64,000 nucleotides of DNA, taken from NCBI RefSeq assembly GCF_024055665.1, contig NZ_JAMXMC010000004.1, positions 354,885 through 418,884 on the forward strand, in the 5' to 3' direction. Positions 63,241 to 64,000 of the stretch are shown piece by piece (the first letter of the stretch is position 1; every line of letters starts with the position of its first letter). The DNA comes from Ideonella oryzae (GTDB lineage Bacteria; Pseudomonadota; Gammaproteobacteria; Burkholderiales; Burkholderiaceae_C). The notes below the pieces were generated by a model that saw only the letters and a program-made list of their open reading frames with translations, was not told the DNA's origin and did not search any database. Both the position numbers and the translations under genes were made by a program.

Positions 63241-63939
63241 TTGCTCCAAGCACAGGGACCAACTGACCAGATCATCTTCGATTTTTCGAAGACAAGTACT
63301 GTTGAACCGTTTGGAATGCTTGTTATCGCTAGCGAACTTGAGCGCTTCGTGACAAATCATCCTGAAGCAAAAATCTCTTGTCGCAACTTTGAGCACATGA
63401 CCTATGCAGGTCACATGGGGTTCTTCAAGTCCTTTGGGCTAGACTTTGGAAGAGAGCCGGGGGAGGCGCAAGGAAGCAGATCCTACATCCCTGTAACACA
63501 CTTTAGAACTGAAGCTCTTCAAAGGGAAGCTGCAATCACTGGCAGGGACGTCGGTGATGAGGTCGAGTCGCAGAGCAAGAGGTTGGCCGAGACCTTGCTC
63601 GGCACAGACCAAGGGGATGTCTTTGAGACATTATCTTATTCAGTTCGCGAGATCATGAGAAATGTGGTCGAGCATGCCAACGTAGATAGGTTCTCTATAT
63701 GTGCTCAGTATTGGCCAACCAAGGGAAGAGCAGAGGTTGCGATCTTGGATCGAGGAATCGGCCTCAGTGAAAGCCTGAAGGCCAACCCCCACATCGACGC
63801 AAGTACGGACAAGAGCGCAATCAACTATGCGCTTATGCCGGCCGTCTCCGGAAAGGCATTCAAGGGAGCTCGTCGCCTAGGGAAGGTCTGCACAACTCGC
63901 AACCCGGCGTGGTGGTGCGCCGAGACGATGGGAATGTGA
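63241..63939 (+). CDS. STAS/HATPase-like ATP-binding protein, possibly broken
   Basis: 232 residues from the first standard start (TTG). N-terminal STAS-like segment (IIFDFSKTSTVEPFGMLVIA), then a GHKL ATPase with N box SVREIMRNVVEHANVDRFSI and G1 box ILDRGIGLSE. In-frame codons upstream from 63175 (SLTLFTVYPFCKLLQAQG) look coding but lack ATG, GTG or TTG, so the start may be lost or frameshifted. After GKAFKGARRLGK the last 17 residues are unlike the expected G2/ATP-lid region, and composition changes there. AT-rich relative to all neighbours: likely recent transfer. Relatives occur in signalling and in some anti-phage loci; role here unknown. Confidence 0.6.
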   Translation: MLQAQGPTDQIIFDFSKTSTVEPFGMLVIASELERFVTNHPEAKISCRNFEHMTYAGHMGFFKSFGLDFGREPGEAQGSRSYIPVTHFRTEALQREAAITGRDVGDEVESQSKRLAETLLGTDQGDVFETLSYSVREIMRNVVEHANVDRFSICAQYWPTKGRAEVAILDRGIGLSESLKANPHIDASTDKSAINYALMPAVSGKAFKGARRLGKVCTTRNPAWWCAETMGM

Positions 63940-64000
63940 TGCTGCAGCTGGCAGATTCGCCTTGGTTTCCATGCCCGCAGGTCCGAACAGGCCTGCGAAC

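Overview
The window is high-GC chromosomal DNA from a betaproteobacterium, most likely of the order Burkholderiales. That placement is inferred from families typical of the group (DUF3460 and DUF1841 proteins, the TamA/TamB pair, an arginine/lysine/ornithine decarboxylase, a KefF/KefC pair, a MoxR/CoxE-like pair) and from strong G/C third-position bias. Genes are dense, often coupled by ATGA overlaps, with few intrinsic terminators. No rRNA, CRISPR array or complete insertion sequence was seen.

Layout. 1-4.5 kb: the start of a PAS-GGDEF protein cut by the window edge, an RhlE-type RNA helicase with a clear terminator, and a PAS-containing chemoreceptor with a CheR-tether-like tail. 4.5-12.4 kb: a beta-CASP metallo-hydrolase and an MgtC/DUF4010 membrane protein, then a leftward 2OG-oxygenase/yaaA pair, a serine esterase, metG and tag. 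12.5-18 kb: a SulP transporter, a CYTH-CHAD triphosphatase, a GNAT enzyme, DUF3460 and scpA. 18-24 kb: a LuxR-type response regulator, an orphan ParA, kefF-kefC, and the decarboxylase. 24-29 kb: a small secreted protein, a MocR regulator divergent from an aminotransferase/PhzF pair, and DUF1841. 28.8-41.8 kb: an HD-GYP protein, a di-haem cytochrome c, a MoxR ATPase and CoxE-like vWA protein separated by a GNAT gene and an S9 peptidase gene, then tamA-tamB.

41.8-55.7 kb: a roughly 14-kb integrated element in the 3' end of a tRNA-Arg(CCU) gene. It has a P4-type integrase next to the tRNA, an O-like replication initiator with five 18-bp iterons inside its coding sequence, a DnaB-like helicase, two AlpA-like DNA-binding proteins, a cluster of tiny overlapping unknown genes, two large virion/ejection-type proteins and a broken antirepressor-like (KilA-N) gene. 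No terminase, portal, capsid or lysis gene was recognised, so it is either a decayed prophage or a satellite-like element. Three groups of GTCC/ATCC repeats about 10 bp apart and a 20-bp imperfect direct repeat mark its two ends.

55.9-63 kb: chromosomal functions resume with a C-terminal processing peptidase, a MoeB/ThiF enzyme, a LOG-family protein, arginase, a lipoprotein, a DUF429 protein and a DUF748/AsmA-like protein. From about 63 kb the DNA becomes visibly AT-richer and carries a STAS/HATPase-like gene of foreign composition that may be broken at both ends.
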